DNA from: Triglochin maritima
Taxonomy: Eukaryota > Streptophyta > Magnoliopsida > Alismatales > Juncaginaceae
Length of the DNA: 64,000 nucleotides
Direction: 5' to 3'
Assembly: GCA_963682175.1 (NCBI GenBank)
Contig: OY821793.1
Coordinates: forward strand, 25,813,493-25,877,492
The notes beneath the pieces were generated by a model. That model made no database searches. It saw nothing but the letters and a program-made list of their open reading frames with translations, and had not been told where the DNA came from. How positions within the stretch are numbered: position 1 is the stretch's first letter; every line of letters begins with the position of its first letter. A program made the position numbers and the translations under genes. Below are positions 1-8,855 of this stretch, piece after piece.

Positions 1-656
1 GAAGAGCAACGTCCACAGGCACCTTGGTCTTTGCCCACGAGAAACCTCCATTTCACCTACAAGTGCGCTTTCACTGCCAAACGTGTTTTGGAAGCGAAGC
101 CGCAGCCCACTGCCGCGAGCACACACTAGGCCCTAGCGTGGCGCTGACATGCCAACTATGACAACACTAGGCTAGTGTCCATCGCCCGACCGCCAAATCA
201 CTACGAGATGGGCGCCCCTCGTAGATAATGCGGATGGATATGTGGGGTCCTAAGTTCCATAAACCGTGGTTGGGCCGCCTAAAGACCACTTAGAAACTAG
301 GTGTGGGGCTGGCCACATGCCACGCGTGGAGCTGGCCAAAGGCCACTCCGTCGCCACCCTGCAGGCCAACACCAAATCGGCTTCGCCTCGAGCATCCGAC
401 CTCCAAATCGAGCGTTCTAACTTGCATTACGTAGACAATTCATCCCTCTATCGGCCCCTAAAAGTTCAGAGCAAACTCCCAAGTATTCGGGGTCGCGCCT
501 CCTCCAAGAAGACGTAGCTCCCTACCAGCCACGCCCCCACATCATCAGCATTCTTCATCTCATCGCGCCTCGCCCTACATACATCTAAATCGGGCATTCT
601 AAGAGGAGTTACCCATCCACTCCTCCTCACTATGTGCTCGGGTGCCCAAATATAGA
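1..656. repeat. Partial monomer M0 at the left edge
   Basis: The window opens in phase with position 911 of M1, inside SR3. This partial unit carries the GAAGCCGCAGCCC variant (1 bp short) near 96-108, ACTACGAGATGGGCG, and GCAAACTCCC. Similar variants occur in M19, M24, M29 and M33, so it belongs to that subfamily. The array continues beyond the left edge. Confidence 0.9.
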
Positions 657-719
657 CTAAGGCTCACCTAAGGTCCACTCAGGCCATTGCTTGGGACAAA
701 CGATGCGGCAGCTTCCACT

Positions 720-733
720 TTGCCCGCGGGCAA
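720..733. repeat. Perfect 14-bp palindrome TTGCCCGCGGGCAA
   Basis: The sequence equals its own reverse complement and contains a CCGCGG core. It is present in nearly all monomers. M44 and M47 have a T in the core (CCTGCGGG), and M50, M52, M53, M54 and M59 read GGGAAAC on the right side. No function can be read from it directly. Confidence 0.9.
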
Positions 734-744
734 CACCCATGGAC

Positions 745-763
745 TTCCAAACGCGCTTTGGAA
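745..763. repeat. Dyad 1: TTCCAAA, 5-nt spacer, TTTGGAA
   Basis: This has two perfectly complementary 7-bp arms around CGCGC here and CGCGT in most copies. In many monomers right of 40.7 kb the spacer is CGTGT. In M64, M66, M68, M69 and M70 the left arm is broken (TTAGAAA). In M55 and M61 the right arm is broken (TTTCGAA). Confidence 0.9.
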
Positions 764-775
764 GCGAATGGGGTA

Positions 776-881
776 GGCAACAACCGTGGGAACCCAAGCA
801 TGGGCACGAGCAACGTCCCAAAGAACTTTCCCCACGAGAAACCCCCATTCCCTTCCGGACGCGTTCGGAAGTGCACGGGAA
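776..881. repeat. Internal subrepeat SR2 of the monomer
   Basis: SR2 starts with GGCAACAACCGTGGG at 776, which matches GGCAACAACCTTGGG at 882 in SR3 except for one base. It then has GAGCAACGTCCC (809-820), TTTCCCCACGAGAAACCCCC (827-846) and a dyad at 853-870. SR3 has the equivalent GAGCAACGTCCAC and TTTGCCCACGAGCAACCCCC in the same order. Confidence 0.85.
853..870. repeat. Dyad 2: TTCCGGACGCGTTCGGAA
   Basis: This is an 18-bp near-palindrome with an ACGCGT centre and one mismatched pair. In M4, M7, M20 and M25 it reads TTCCGAACGCGTTCGGAA, which is perfectly palindromic. It lies 108 bp after dyad 1. Confidence 0.9.
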
Positions 882-917
882 GGCAACAACCTTGGGCAAC
901 CGAGCACGTCGAAGAGC
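879..917. other. Invariant core segment of the monomer
   Basis: Every one of the copies I scanned has the same bases from GAAGGCAACAACC through GTCGAAGAGC, on the DNA and in translation in more than one frame. Flanking bases do vary: G to A at the position equivalent to 877 in M38 and M42, and A to T just after the core in M68. Invariance at all codon positions argues against a coding explanation. Homogenisation or binding-site constraint are possible reasons. Confidence 0.7.
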
Positions 918-1012
918 AACGTCCACAGGCACCTTGGTCTTTGCCCACGAGCAACCCCCATTTCACCTACAAGTGCGCTTTCACTTCGAAACGTGTTTTG
1001 GAAGCGAATGCC
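882..1012. repeat. Internal subrepeat SR3 of the monomer
   Basis: SR3 begins with GGCAACAACCTTGGG and runs through GAGCAACGTCC, the TTTGCCCACGAG block (939-950) and a dyad at 985-1003. It is longer than SR2 because about 20 bp (around 966-985, containing ACAAGTGCGCTTTCAC) separates the CCCCCATT block from the dyad. Its first 36 bp are the most conserved part of the whole monomer. Confidence 0.85.
985..1003. repeat. Dyad 3: TTCSAAA, 5-nt spacer, TTTGGAA
   Basis: Most copies read TTCCAAACGTGTTTTGGAA, with perfect 7-bp arms. This copy and others such as M2, M30, M34, M36 and M37-M44 read TTCGAAA on the left, with one mismatch. M55, M56, M61 and M62 have CATGT in the spacer. It lies 132 bp after dyad 2. 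Confidence 0.9.
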
Positions 1013-1036
1013 ACAGGCCACTGCCGCGAGCACACA

Positions 1037-1047
1037 CTAGGCCCTAG
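1037..1047. repeat. Palindrome CTAGGCCCTAG
   Basis: This has two 5-bp arms around a single C and is followed by GCGTGGCGCTGAC. It is present in most monomers. Point changes occur in M18-like and right-end copies, for example TATGCCCTAG in M69, CCTATCG in M64, M66 and M68, and CACAAGGCC in M35. Confidence 0.85.
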
Positions 1048-1074
1048 CGTGGCGCTGACATGCCAACTATGACA

Positions 1075-1089
1075 ACACTAGGCTAGTGT
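1075..1089. repeat. Palindrome ACACTAGGCTAGTGT
   Basis: This has two perfect 7-bp arms (ACACTAG / CTAGTGT) around one G. It starts 38 bp downstream of the CTAGGCCCTAG palindrome. It is nearly constant along the array; M44 reads ACACTTGG. Confidence 0.9.
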
Positions 1090-1188
1090 CCATCGCCCGA
1101 CCGCCAAATCACTCCGAGATGGGTGCGCCTCGTAGATAATGTGGATGGATATGTGGGGTCCTAAGTTCCATAAACCATGGTTGGGCCG

Positions 1189-1204
1189 CCTAAAGACCAC
1201 TTAG
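1189..1204. repeat. Second internal similarity: CCTAAAGACCACTTAG
   Basis: This segment matches CCTAAGGTCCACTCAG at 667-682 in 13 of 16 positions. It suggests that the second half of the monomer may also contain an old duplicate of the start of the first half. The similarity is short and could be chance. Confidence 0.45.
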
Positions 1205-1230
1205 AAACTAGGTGTGGGGCTGGCCACATG

Positions 1231-1240
1231 CCACGCGTGG
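1231..1240. repeat. Palindrome CCACGCGTGG between GCTGGCC direct repeats
   Basis: The 10-bp perfect palindrome lies between two GCTGGCC direct repeats spaced 23 bp apart. In M37 and M41 the downstream copy of this region reads CCCCGCGTGG and loses symmetry. The 23-bp deletion of M18 and M32 removes exactly one GCTGGCC copy plus the spacer. Confidence 0.85.
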
Positions 1241-1243
1241 AGC

Positions 1244-1256
1244 TGGCCAAAGGCCA
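1244..1256. repeat. Hairpin TGGCC-AAA-GGCCA
   Basis: This has perfect 5-bp arms and a 3-nt loop, present in nearly every copy. M64, M66 and M68 have TTGCC in the left arm of the downstream unit. Confidence 0.85.
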
Positions 1257-1290
1257 CTCCGTCGCCACCCTGCAGGCCAACACCAAATCG

Positions 1291-1425
1291 GCTGCGCCTC
1301 GAGCATCCGACCTCCAAAACGAGCGTTCTAACTTTCATTACGTAGAAAATTCATCCCTCTATCTGCCCCCAAAATTTCAGAGCAAACGCCCAAGTATTCG
1401 GGGTCGCGCCTCCTCATAGAAGACG
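1291..1425. other. Hypervariable segment of the monomer
   Basis: Most subfamily differences lie here. Across copies the CTCGAG / CTTGAG bases, the GACCTCC / GAGCTCC / GATCTCC / GTCCTCC stretch, the ATCGAGCG / ATCATGCG / ATCGTGCG / ATCAAGCG stretch, TTACGTAG / TTAGGTAG / TCACGTAG, and the CTGCCCCTAAAATTTC / CTTCTCGTAAAATTTC region all alternate. It is the best part for telling monomer types apart. Confidence 0.8.
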
Positions 1426-1513
1426 TAGCTCCCTACCAGCCACGCCCCCACATCATCAGCATTCTTCATCTCATCGCGCCTCGCCCTACATACATCTAAA
1501 TCGGGCATTCTAA

Positions 1514-1536
1514 GAGGAGTTACCCATCCACTCCTC
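1514..1536. repeat. Hairpin GAGGAGT, 9-nt loop, ACTCCTC
   Basis: This is a perfect 7-bp stem ending about 30 bp before the next monomer start. It is present in most copies. Monomers with GGATTTACCC (M43, M46, M54, M59 tails) weaken it, and M37 and M41 tails read CACCCCTC. Confidence 0.8.
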
Positions 1537-1567
1537 CTCACTATGTGCTCGGGTGCCCAAATATAGA

Positions 1568-2478
1568 CTAAGGCTCACCTAAGGTCCTCTCAGGCCATTG
1601 CTTGGGACAAAAGATGCGGCAGCTTCCACTTTGCCCGCGGGCAACACCCATGGACTTCCAAACGCGTTTTGGAAGCGAATGGGGTAGGCAACAACCGTGG
1701 GAACCCAAGCATGGGCACGAGCAACGTCCCAAAGAACTTTCCCCACGAGAAACCCCCATTCCCTTCCGGACGCGTTCGGAAGTGCACGGGAAGGCAACAA
1801 CCTTGGGCAACCGAGCACGTCGAAGAGCAACGTCCACAGGCACCTTGGTCTTTGCCCACGAGAAACCCCCATTTCACCTACAAGTGCGCTTTCACTTCGA
1901 AACGTGTTTTGGAAGCGAATGCCGCAGGCCACTGCCGCGAGCACACACTAGGCCCTAGCGTGGCGCTGACATGCCAACTATGACAACACTAGGCTAGTGT
2001 CCATCGCCCGACCGCCAAATCACTCCGAGATGGGTGCGCCTCGTAGATAACGCGGATGGATATGTGGGGTCCTAAGTTCCATAAACCGTGGTTGGGCCGC
2101 CTAAAGACCACTTAGAAACTAGGTGTGGGGCTGGCCACATGCCACGCGTGGAGCTGGCCAAAGGCCACTCCGTCGCCACCCTGCAGGCCAACACCAAATC
2201 GGCTGCGCCTCGAGCATCCGATCTCCAAATCGAGCGTTCTAAGTTGCATCACGTAGACAATTCATCCCTCTATCTGCCCCTAAAATTTCAGAGCAAACGC
2301 CCAAGTATTCGGGGTCGCACCTCCTCCAAGAAAACGTAGCTCCCTACCAGCCACGCCCCCACATCATCAGCATTCTTCATCTCATCGCGCCTCGCCCTAC
2401 ATACATCTAAATCGGGCATTCTAAGAGGAGTTACCCATCCACTCCTCCGCACTATGTGCTCGGGTGCCCAAATATAGA
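1568..2478. repeat. Monomer M2
   Basis: M2 has AGGTCCTCTCAGG (shared only with M35) and AAAAGATGCGG, a private change. Its tail from about 2088 carries GATCTCCAAATC, AAGTTGCATCACG and AAGAAAACG, which it shares with the tail of M5. That tail opens the first copy of the 3-monomer HOR. Confidence 0.9.
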
Positions 2479-4820
2479 CTAAGACTCACCTAAGGTCCAC
2501 TCAGGCCATTGCTTGGGACAAACGATGCGGCAGCTTCCACTTTGCCCGCGGGCAACACCCATGGACTTCCAAACGCGTTTTGGAAGCGAATGGGGTAGGC
2601 AACAACCGTGGGAACCCAAGCATGGGCACGAGCAACGTCCCAAAGAACTTTCCCCATGAGAAACCCCCATTCCCTTCCGGACGCGTTCGGAAGTGCACGG
2701 GAAGGCAACAACCTTGGGCAACCGAGCACGTCGAAGAGCAACGTCCACAGGCACCTTGGTCTTTGCCCACGAGCAACCTCCATTTCACCTACAAGTGCGC
2801 TTTCACTTCCAAACGTGTTTTGGAAGCGAATGCCGCAGGCCACTGCCGCGAGCACACACTAGGCCCTAGCGTGGCGCTGACATGCCAACTATGACAACAC
2901 TAGGCTAGTGTCCATCGCCCGACTGCCAAATCACTCCGAGATGGGTGCGCCTCGTAGATAACGCGGATGGATATGTGGGGTCCTAAGTTCCATAAACCGT
3001 GGTTGGGCCGCCTAAAGACCACTTAGAAACTAGGTGTGGGGCTGGCCACATGCCACGCGTGGAGCTGGCCAAAGGCCACTCCGTCGCCACCCTGCAGGCC
3101 AACACCAAATCGGCTGCGCCTTGAGCATCCGAGCTCCAAATCATGCGTTATAACTTGCATTACTTATACAATTCATCCCTCTATCTGCCCCTAAAATTTC
3201 AGAGCAAACGCCCAATTATTCGGGGTCGCGCCTCCTCCAAGAAGACGTAGCTCCCTACCAGCCACGCCCCCACATCATCAGCATTCTTCATCTCATCGCG
3301 CCTCGCCCTACATACATCTAAATCGGGCATTCTAAGAGGAGTTACCGATCCACTCCTCCGCACTATGTGCTCGGGTGCCCAAATATAGACTAAGGCTCAC
3401 CTAAGGTCCACTCAGGCCATTGCTTGGGACAAACGATGCGGCAGCTTCCACTTTGCCCGCGGGCAACACCCATGGACTTCCAAACGCGTTTTGGAAGCGA
3501 ATGGGGTAGGCAACAACCGTGGGAACCCAAGCATGGGCACGAGCAATGTCCCAAAGAACTTTCCCCACGAGAAACCCCCATTCCCTTCCGAACGCGTTCG
3601 GAAGTGCACGGGAAGGCAACAACCTTGGGCAACCGAGCACGTCGAAGAGCAACGTCCACAGGCACCTTGGTCTTTGCCCACGAGCAACCTCCAATTCACC
3701 TACAAGTGCGCTTTCACTTCCAAACGTGTTTTGGAAGCGAATGCCGCAGGCCACTGCCGCGAGCACACACTAGGCCCTAGCGTGGCGCTGACATGCCAAC
3801 TATGACAACACTAGGCTAGTGTCCATCGCCCGACTGCCAAATCACTTCGAGATGGGTGCGCCTCGTAGATAACGCGGATGGATATGTGGGGTCCTAAGTT
3901 CCATAAACCGTGGTTGGGCCGCCTAAAGACCACTTAGAAACTAGGTGTGGGGCTGGCCACATGCCACGCGTGGAGCTGGCCAAAGGCCACTCCGTCGCCA
4001 CCCTGCAGGCCAACACCAAATCGGCTGCGCCTTGAGCATCCGAGCTCCAAATCATGCGTTCTAACTTGCATTACGTAGACAATTCATCCCTCTATCTGCC
4101 CCTAAAATTTCAGAGCAAACGCCCAAGTATTCGGGGTCGCGCCTCCTCCAAGAAGACGTAGCTCCCTACCAGCCACGCCCCCACATCATCAGCATTCTTC
4201 ATCTCATCGCGCCTCGCCCTACATACATCTAAATCGGGCATTCTAAGAGGAGTTACCCATCCACTCCTCCGCACTATGTGCTCGGGTGCCCAAATATAGA
4301 CTAAGGCTCACCTAAGGTCCACTCAGGCCATTGCTTGGGACAAACGATGCGGCAGCTTCCACTTTGCCCGCGGGCAACACCCATGGACTTCCAAACGCGT
4401 TTTGGAAGCGAATGGGGTAGGCAACAACCGTGGGAACCCAAGCATGGGCACGAGCAACGTCCCAAAGAACTTTCCCCACGAGAAACCCCCATTCCCTTCC
4501 GGACGCGTTCGGAAGTGCACGGGAAGGCAACAACCTTGGGCAACCGAGCACGTCGAAGAGCAACGTCCACACGCACCTTGGTCTTTGCCCACGAGCAACC
4601 TCCATTTCACCTACAAGTGCGCTTTCACTGCCAAACGTGTTTTGGAAGCGAATGCCGCAGGCCACTGCCGCGAGCACACACTAGGCCCTAGCGTGGCGCT
4701 GACATGCCAACTATGACAACACTAGGCTAGTGTCCATCGCCCGACCGCCAAATCACTCCGAGATGGGTGCGCCTCGTAGATAACGCGGATGGATATGTGG
4801 GGTCCTAAGTTCCATAAACC
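2088..4820. repeat. 3-monomer HOR, copy 1 (2733 bp)
   Basis: Diagnostic changes recur 2733 bp apart: the GATCTCC tail at 2088 and 4821; the ATCATGCGTTATAAC tail at about 3140 and 5870; the perfect 18-bp dyad at 3586 and 6319; CACACGCACC at about 4570 and 7303. Copy 1 has private changes such as ACTTATACAATTC, CCCAATTATTC, TTACCGATCC and CTCCAATTCACC. Confidence 0.8.
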
Positions 4821-7553
4821 GTGGTTGGGCCGCCTAAAGACCACTTAGAAACTAGGTGTGGGGCTGGCCACATGCCACGCGTGGAGCTGGCCAAAGGCCA
4901 CTCCGTCGCCACCCTGCAGGCCAACACCAAATCGGCTGCGCCTCGAGCATCCGATCTCCAAATCGAGCGTTCTAAGTTGCATCACGTAGACAATTCATCC
5001 CTCTATCTGCCCCTAAAATTTCAGAGCAAACGCCCAAGTATTCGGGGTCGCACCTCCTCCAAGAAAACGTAGCTCCCTACCAGCCACGCCCCCACATCAT
5101 CAGCATTCTTCATCTCATCGCGCCTCGCCCTACATACATCTAAATCGGGCATTCTAAGAGGAGTTACCCATCCACTCCTCCGCACTATGTGCTCGGGTGC
5201 CCAAATATAGACTAAGGCTCACCTAAGGTCCACTCAGGCCATTGCTTGGGACAAACGATGCGGCAGCTTCCACTTTGCCCGCGGGCAACACCCATGGACT
5301 TCCAAACGCGTTTTGGAAGCGAATGGGGTAGGCAACAACCGTGGGAACCCAAGCATGGGCACGAGCAACGTCCCAAAGAACTTTCCCCACGAGAAACCCC
5401 CATTCCCTTCCGGACGCGTTCGGAAGTGCACGGGAAGGCAACAACCTTGGGCAACCGAGCACGTCGAAGAGCAACGTCCACAGGCACCTTGGTCTTTGCC
5501 CACGAGCAACCTCCATTTCACCTACAAGTGCGCTTTCACTTCCAAACGTGTTTTGGAAGCGAATGCCGCAGGCCACTGCCGCGAGCACACACTAGGCCCT
5601 AGCGTGGCGCTGACATGCCAACTATGACAACACTAGGCTAGTGTCCATCGCCCGACTGCCAAATCACTCCGAGATGGGTGCGCCTCGTAGATAACGCGGA
5701 TGGATATGTGGGGTCCTAAGTTCCATAAACCGTGGTTGGGCCGCCTAAAGACCACTTAGAAACTAGGTGTGGGGCTGGCCACATGCCACGCGTGGAGCTG
5801 GCCAAAGGCCACTCCGTCGCCACCCTGCAGGCCAACACCAAATCGGCTGCGCCTTGAGCATCCGAGCTCCAAATCATGCGTTATAACTTGCATTACGTAT
5901 ACAATTCATCCCTCTATCTGCCCCTAAAATTTCAGAGCAAACGCCCAAGTATTCGGGGTCGCGCCTCCTCCAAGAAGACGTAGCTCCCTACCAGCCACGC
6001 CCCCACATCATCAGCATTCTTCATCTCATCGCGCCTCGCCCTACATACATCTAAATCGGGCATTCTAAGAGGAGTTACCCATCCACTCCTCCGCACTATG
6101 TGCTCGGGTGCCCAAATATAGACTAAGGCTCACCTAAGGTCCACTCAGGCCATTGCTTGGGACAAACGATGCGGCAGCTTCCACTTTGCCCGCGGGCAAC
6201 ACCCATGGACTTCCAAACGCGTTTTGGAAGCGAATGGGGTAGGCAACAACCGTGGGAACCCAAGCATGGGCACGAGCAATGTCCCAAAGAACTTTCCCCA
6301 CGAGAAACCCCCATTCCCTTCCGAACGCGTTCGGAAGTGCACGGGAAGGCAACAACCTTGGGCAACCGAGCACGTCGAAGAGCAACGTCCACAGGCACCT
6401 TGGTCTTTGCCCACGAGCAACCTCCATTTCACCTACAAGTGCGCTTTCACTTCCAAACGTGTTTTGGAAGCGAATGCCGCAGGCCACTGCCGCGAGCACA
6501 CACTAGGCCCTAGCGTGGCGCTGACATGCCAACTATGACAACACTAGGCTAGTGTCCATCGCCCGACTGCCAAATCACTTCGAGATGGGTGCGCCTCGTA
6601 GATAACGCGGATGGATATGTGGGGTCCTAAGTTCCATAAACCGTGGTTGGGCCGCCTAAAGACCACTTAGAAACTAGGTGTGGGGCTGGCCACATGCCAC
6701 GCGTGGAGCTGGCCAAAGGCCACTCCGTCGCCACCCTGCAGGCCAACACCAAATCGGCTGCGCCTTGAGCATCCGAGCTCCAAATCATGCGTTCTAACTT
6801 GCATTACGTAGACAATTCATCCCTCTATCTGCCCCTAAAATTTCAGAGCAAACGCCCAAGTATTCGGGGTCGCGCCTCCTCCAAGAAGACGTAGCTCCCT
6901 ACCAGCCACGCCCCCACATCATCAGCATTCTTCATCTCATCGCGCCTCGCCCTACATACATCTAAATCGGGCATTCTAAGAGGAGTTACCCATCCACTCC
7001 TCCGCACTATGTGCTCGGGTGCCCAAATATAGACTAAGGCTCACCTAAGGTCCACTCAGGCCATTGCTTGGGACAAACGATGCGGCAGCTTCCACTTTGC
7101 CCGCGGGCAACACCCATGGACTTCCAAACGCGTTTTGGAAGCGAATGGGGTAGGCAACAACCGTGGGAACCCAAGCATGGGCACGAGCAACGTCCCAAAG
7201 AACTTTCCCCACGAGAAACCCCCATTCCCTTCCGGACGCGTTCGGAAGTGCACGGGAAGGCAACAACCTTGGGCAACCGAGCACGTCGAAGAGCAACGTC
7301 CACACGCACCTTGGTCTTTGCCCACGAGCAACCTCCATTTCACCTACAAGTGCGCTTTCACTGCCAAACGTGTTTTGGAAGCGAATGCCGCAGGCCACTG
7401 CCGCGAGCACACACTAGGCCCTAGCGTGGCGCTGACATGCCAACTATGACAACACTAGGCTAGTGTCCATCGCCCGACCGCCAAATCACTCCGAGATGGG
7501 TGCGCCTCGTAGATAACGCGGATGGATATGTGGGGTCCTAAGTTCCATAAACC
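4821..7553. repeat. 3-monomer HOR, copy 2 (2733 bp)
   Basis: This is the second copy of the 2733-bp unit, mostly free of the private changes seen in copy 1. Its last monomer (M8 head) overlaps the start of the following dimer HOR, so the two amplifications share material. Confidence 0.8.
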
Positions 7554-8855
7554 GTGGTTGGGCCGCCTAAAGACCACTTAGAAACTAGGTGTGGGGCTGG
7601 CCACATGCCACGCGTGGAGCTGGCCAAAGGCCACTCCGTCGCCACCCTGCAGGCCAACACCAAATCGGCTGCGCCTCGAGCATCCGAGCTCCAAATCGTG
7701 CGTTCTAACTTGCATGACGTAGACAATTCATCCCTCTATCTGCCCCTAAAATTTCAGAGCAAACGCCCAAGTATTCGGGGTCGCGCCTCCTCCAAGAAGA
7801 CGTAGCTCCCTACCAGCCACGCCCCCACATCATCAGCATTCTTCATCTCATCGCGCCTCGCCCTACATACATCTAAATCGGGCATTCTAAGAGGAGTTAC
7901 CCATCCACTCCTCCGCACTATGTGCTCGGGTGCCCAAATATAGACTAAGGCTCACCTAAGGTCCACTCAGGCCATTGCTTGGGACAAACGATGCGGCAGC
8001 TTCCACTTTGCCCGCGGGCAACACCCATGGACTTCCAAACGCGTTTTGGAAGCGAATGGGGTAGGCAACAACCGTGGGAACCCAAGCATGGGCACGAGCA
8101 ACGTCCCAAAGAACTTTCCCCACGAGAAACCCCCATTCCCTTCCGGACGCGTTCGGAAGTGCACGGGAAGGCAACAACCTTGGGCAACCGAGCACGTCGA
8201 AGAGCAACGTCCACAGGCACCTTGGTCTTTGCCCACGAGCAACCTCCATTTCACCTACAAGTGTGCTTTCACTTCCAAACGTGTTTTGGAAGCGAATGCC
8301 GCAGGCCACTGCCGCGAGCACACACTAGGCCCTAGCGTGGCGCTGACATGCCAACTATGACAACACTAGGCTAGTGTCCATCGCCCGACTGCCAAATCAC
8401 TCCGAGATGGGTGCGCCTCGTAGATAACGCGGATGGATATGTGGGGTCCTAATTTCCATAAACCGTGGTTGTGCCGCCTAAAGACCACTTAGAAACTAGG
8501 TGTGGGGCTGGCCACATGCCACGCGTGGAGCTGGCCAAAGGCCACTCCGTCGCCACCCTGCAGGCCAACACCAAATCGGCTGCGCCTTGAGCATCCGACC
8601 TCCAAATCGAGCGTTCTAACTTGCATTACGTAGACAATTCATCCCTCTATCTGCCCCTAAAAGTTCAGAGCAAACGCCCAAGTATTCGGGGTCGTGCTTC
8701 CTCCAAGAAGACGTAGCTCCCTACCAGCCACGCCCCCACATCATCAGCATTATTCATCTCATCGCGCCTCGCCCTACATACATCCAAATCGGGCATTCTA
8801 AGAGGAGTTACCCATCCACTCCTCCTCACTATGTGCTCGGGTGCCCAAATATAGA
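7034..8855. repeat. 2-monomer HOR, copy 1 (M8-M9, 1822 bp)
   Basis: M8 carries CACACGCACC and TCACTGCC; its tail has GAGCTCCAAATCGTGCG and TGCATGACG. M9 carries AAGTGTGCTTTC; its tail has CCTAATTTCC, TTGTGCCG, GTGCTTCC and ATTATTCATC. I noticed no base difference from the next 1822 bp. Confidence 0.85.

Larger units (their letters stand above)
683..775. repeat. Internal subrepeat SR1 of the monomer
   Basis: SR1 is the most diverged of three related segments. It shares with SR2 and SR3 the order TTGGG motif, CTTTGCCC-CG-GGCAAC-CCCAT block (718-739), then a TTCCAAACGCG-type dyad and GGAAGCGAATG. By anchor motifs its dyad is 108 bp upstream of the SR2 dyad. The same arrangement recurs in every monomer. 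I infer that the unit grew from a shorter ancestral repeat of about 106-130 bp. Confidence 0.75.
657..1567. repeat. Reference satellite monomer M1 (911 bp)
   Basis: This first complete unit is used here to describe internal structure. From 683 to about 1012 lie three diverged subrepeats. From 1037 to 1089 lie two CTAG-centred palindromes. From 1189 to 1276 there is a GGCC-rich stretch with a 10-bp palindrome, a short hairpin and an 8-bp CCTGCAGG site. From about 1291 to 1425 lies the most variable part of the unit. From 1514 to 1536 there is a 7-bp-stem hairpin. The choice of start is arbitrary. M1 carries some changes of its own, such as CCACAGG near 1012 where most copies read CCGCAGG, and a TAG in the CTCCTCATAG stretch near 1411-1420, which it shares with M36. 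Confidence 0.95.

Noticed and set aside
645..656. TATA-like CCAAATATAGA just before each unit start
   Set aside because: A short AT-rich motif with no accompanying transcript evidence. I could not support a promoter, and I did not recognise RNA polymerase III A and B boxes nearby.
864..880. Possible CENP-B box in TTCGGAAGTGCACGGGA
   Set aside because: The box needs 7 bases between TTCG and CGGG with an A at a fixed place. Here there are 8 bases and the A is absent.
1364..1374. Plant telomere-like CCCTAAA within the CCCCTAAAATT stretch found in most units (changed to CCCCCAAAATT in M1)
   Set aside because: There is only one copy per unit and it is not tandem, which is expected by chance at this length.
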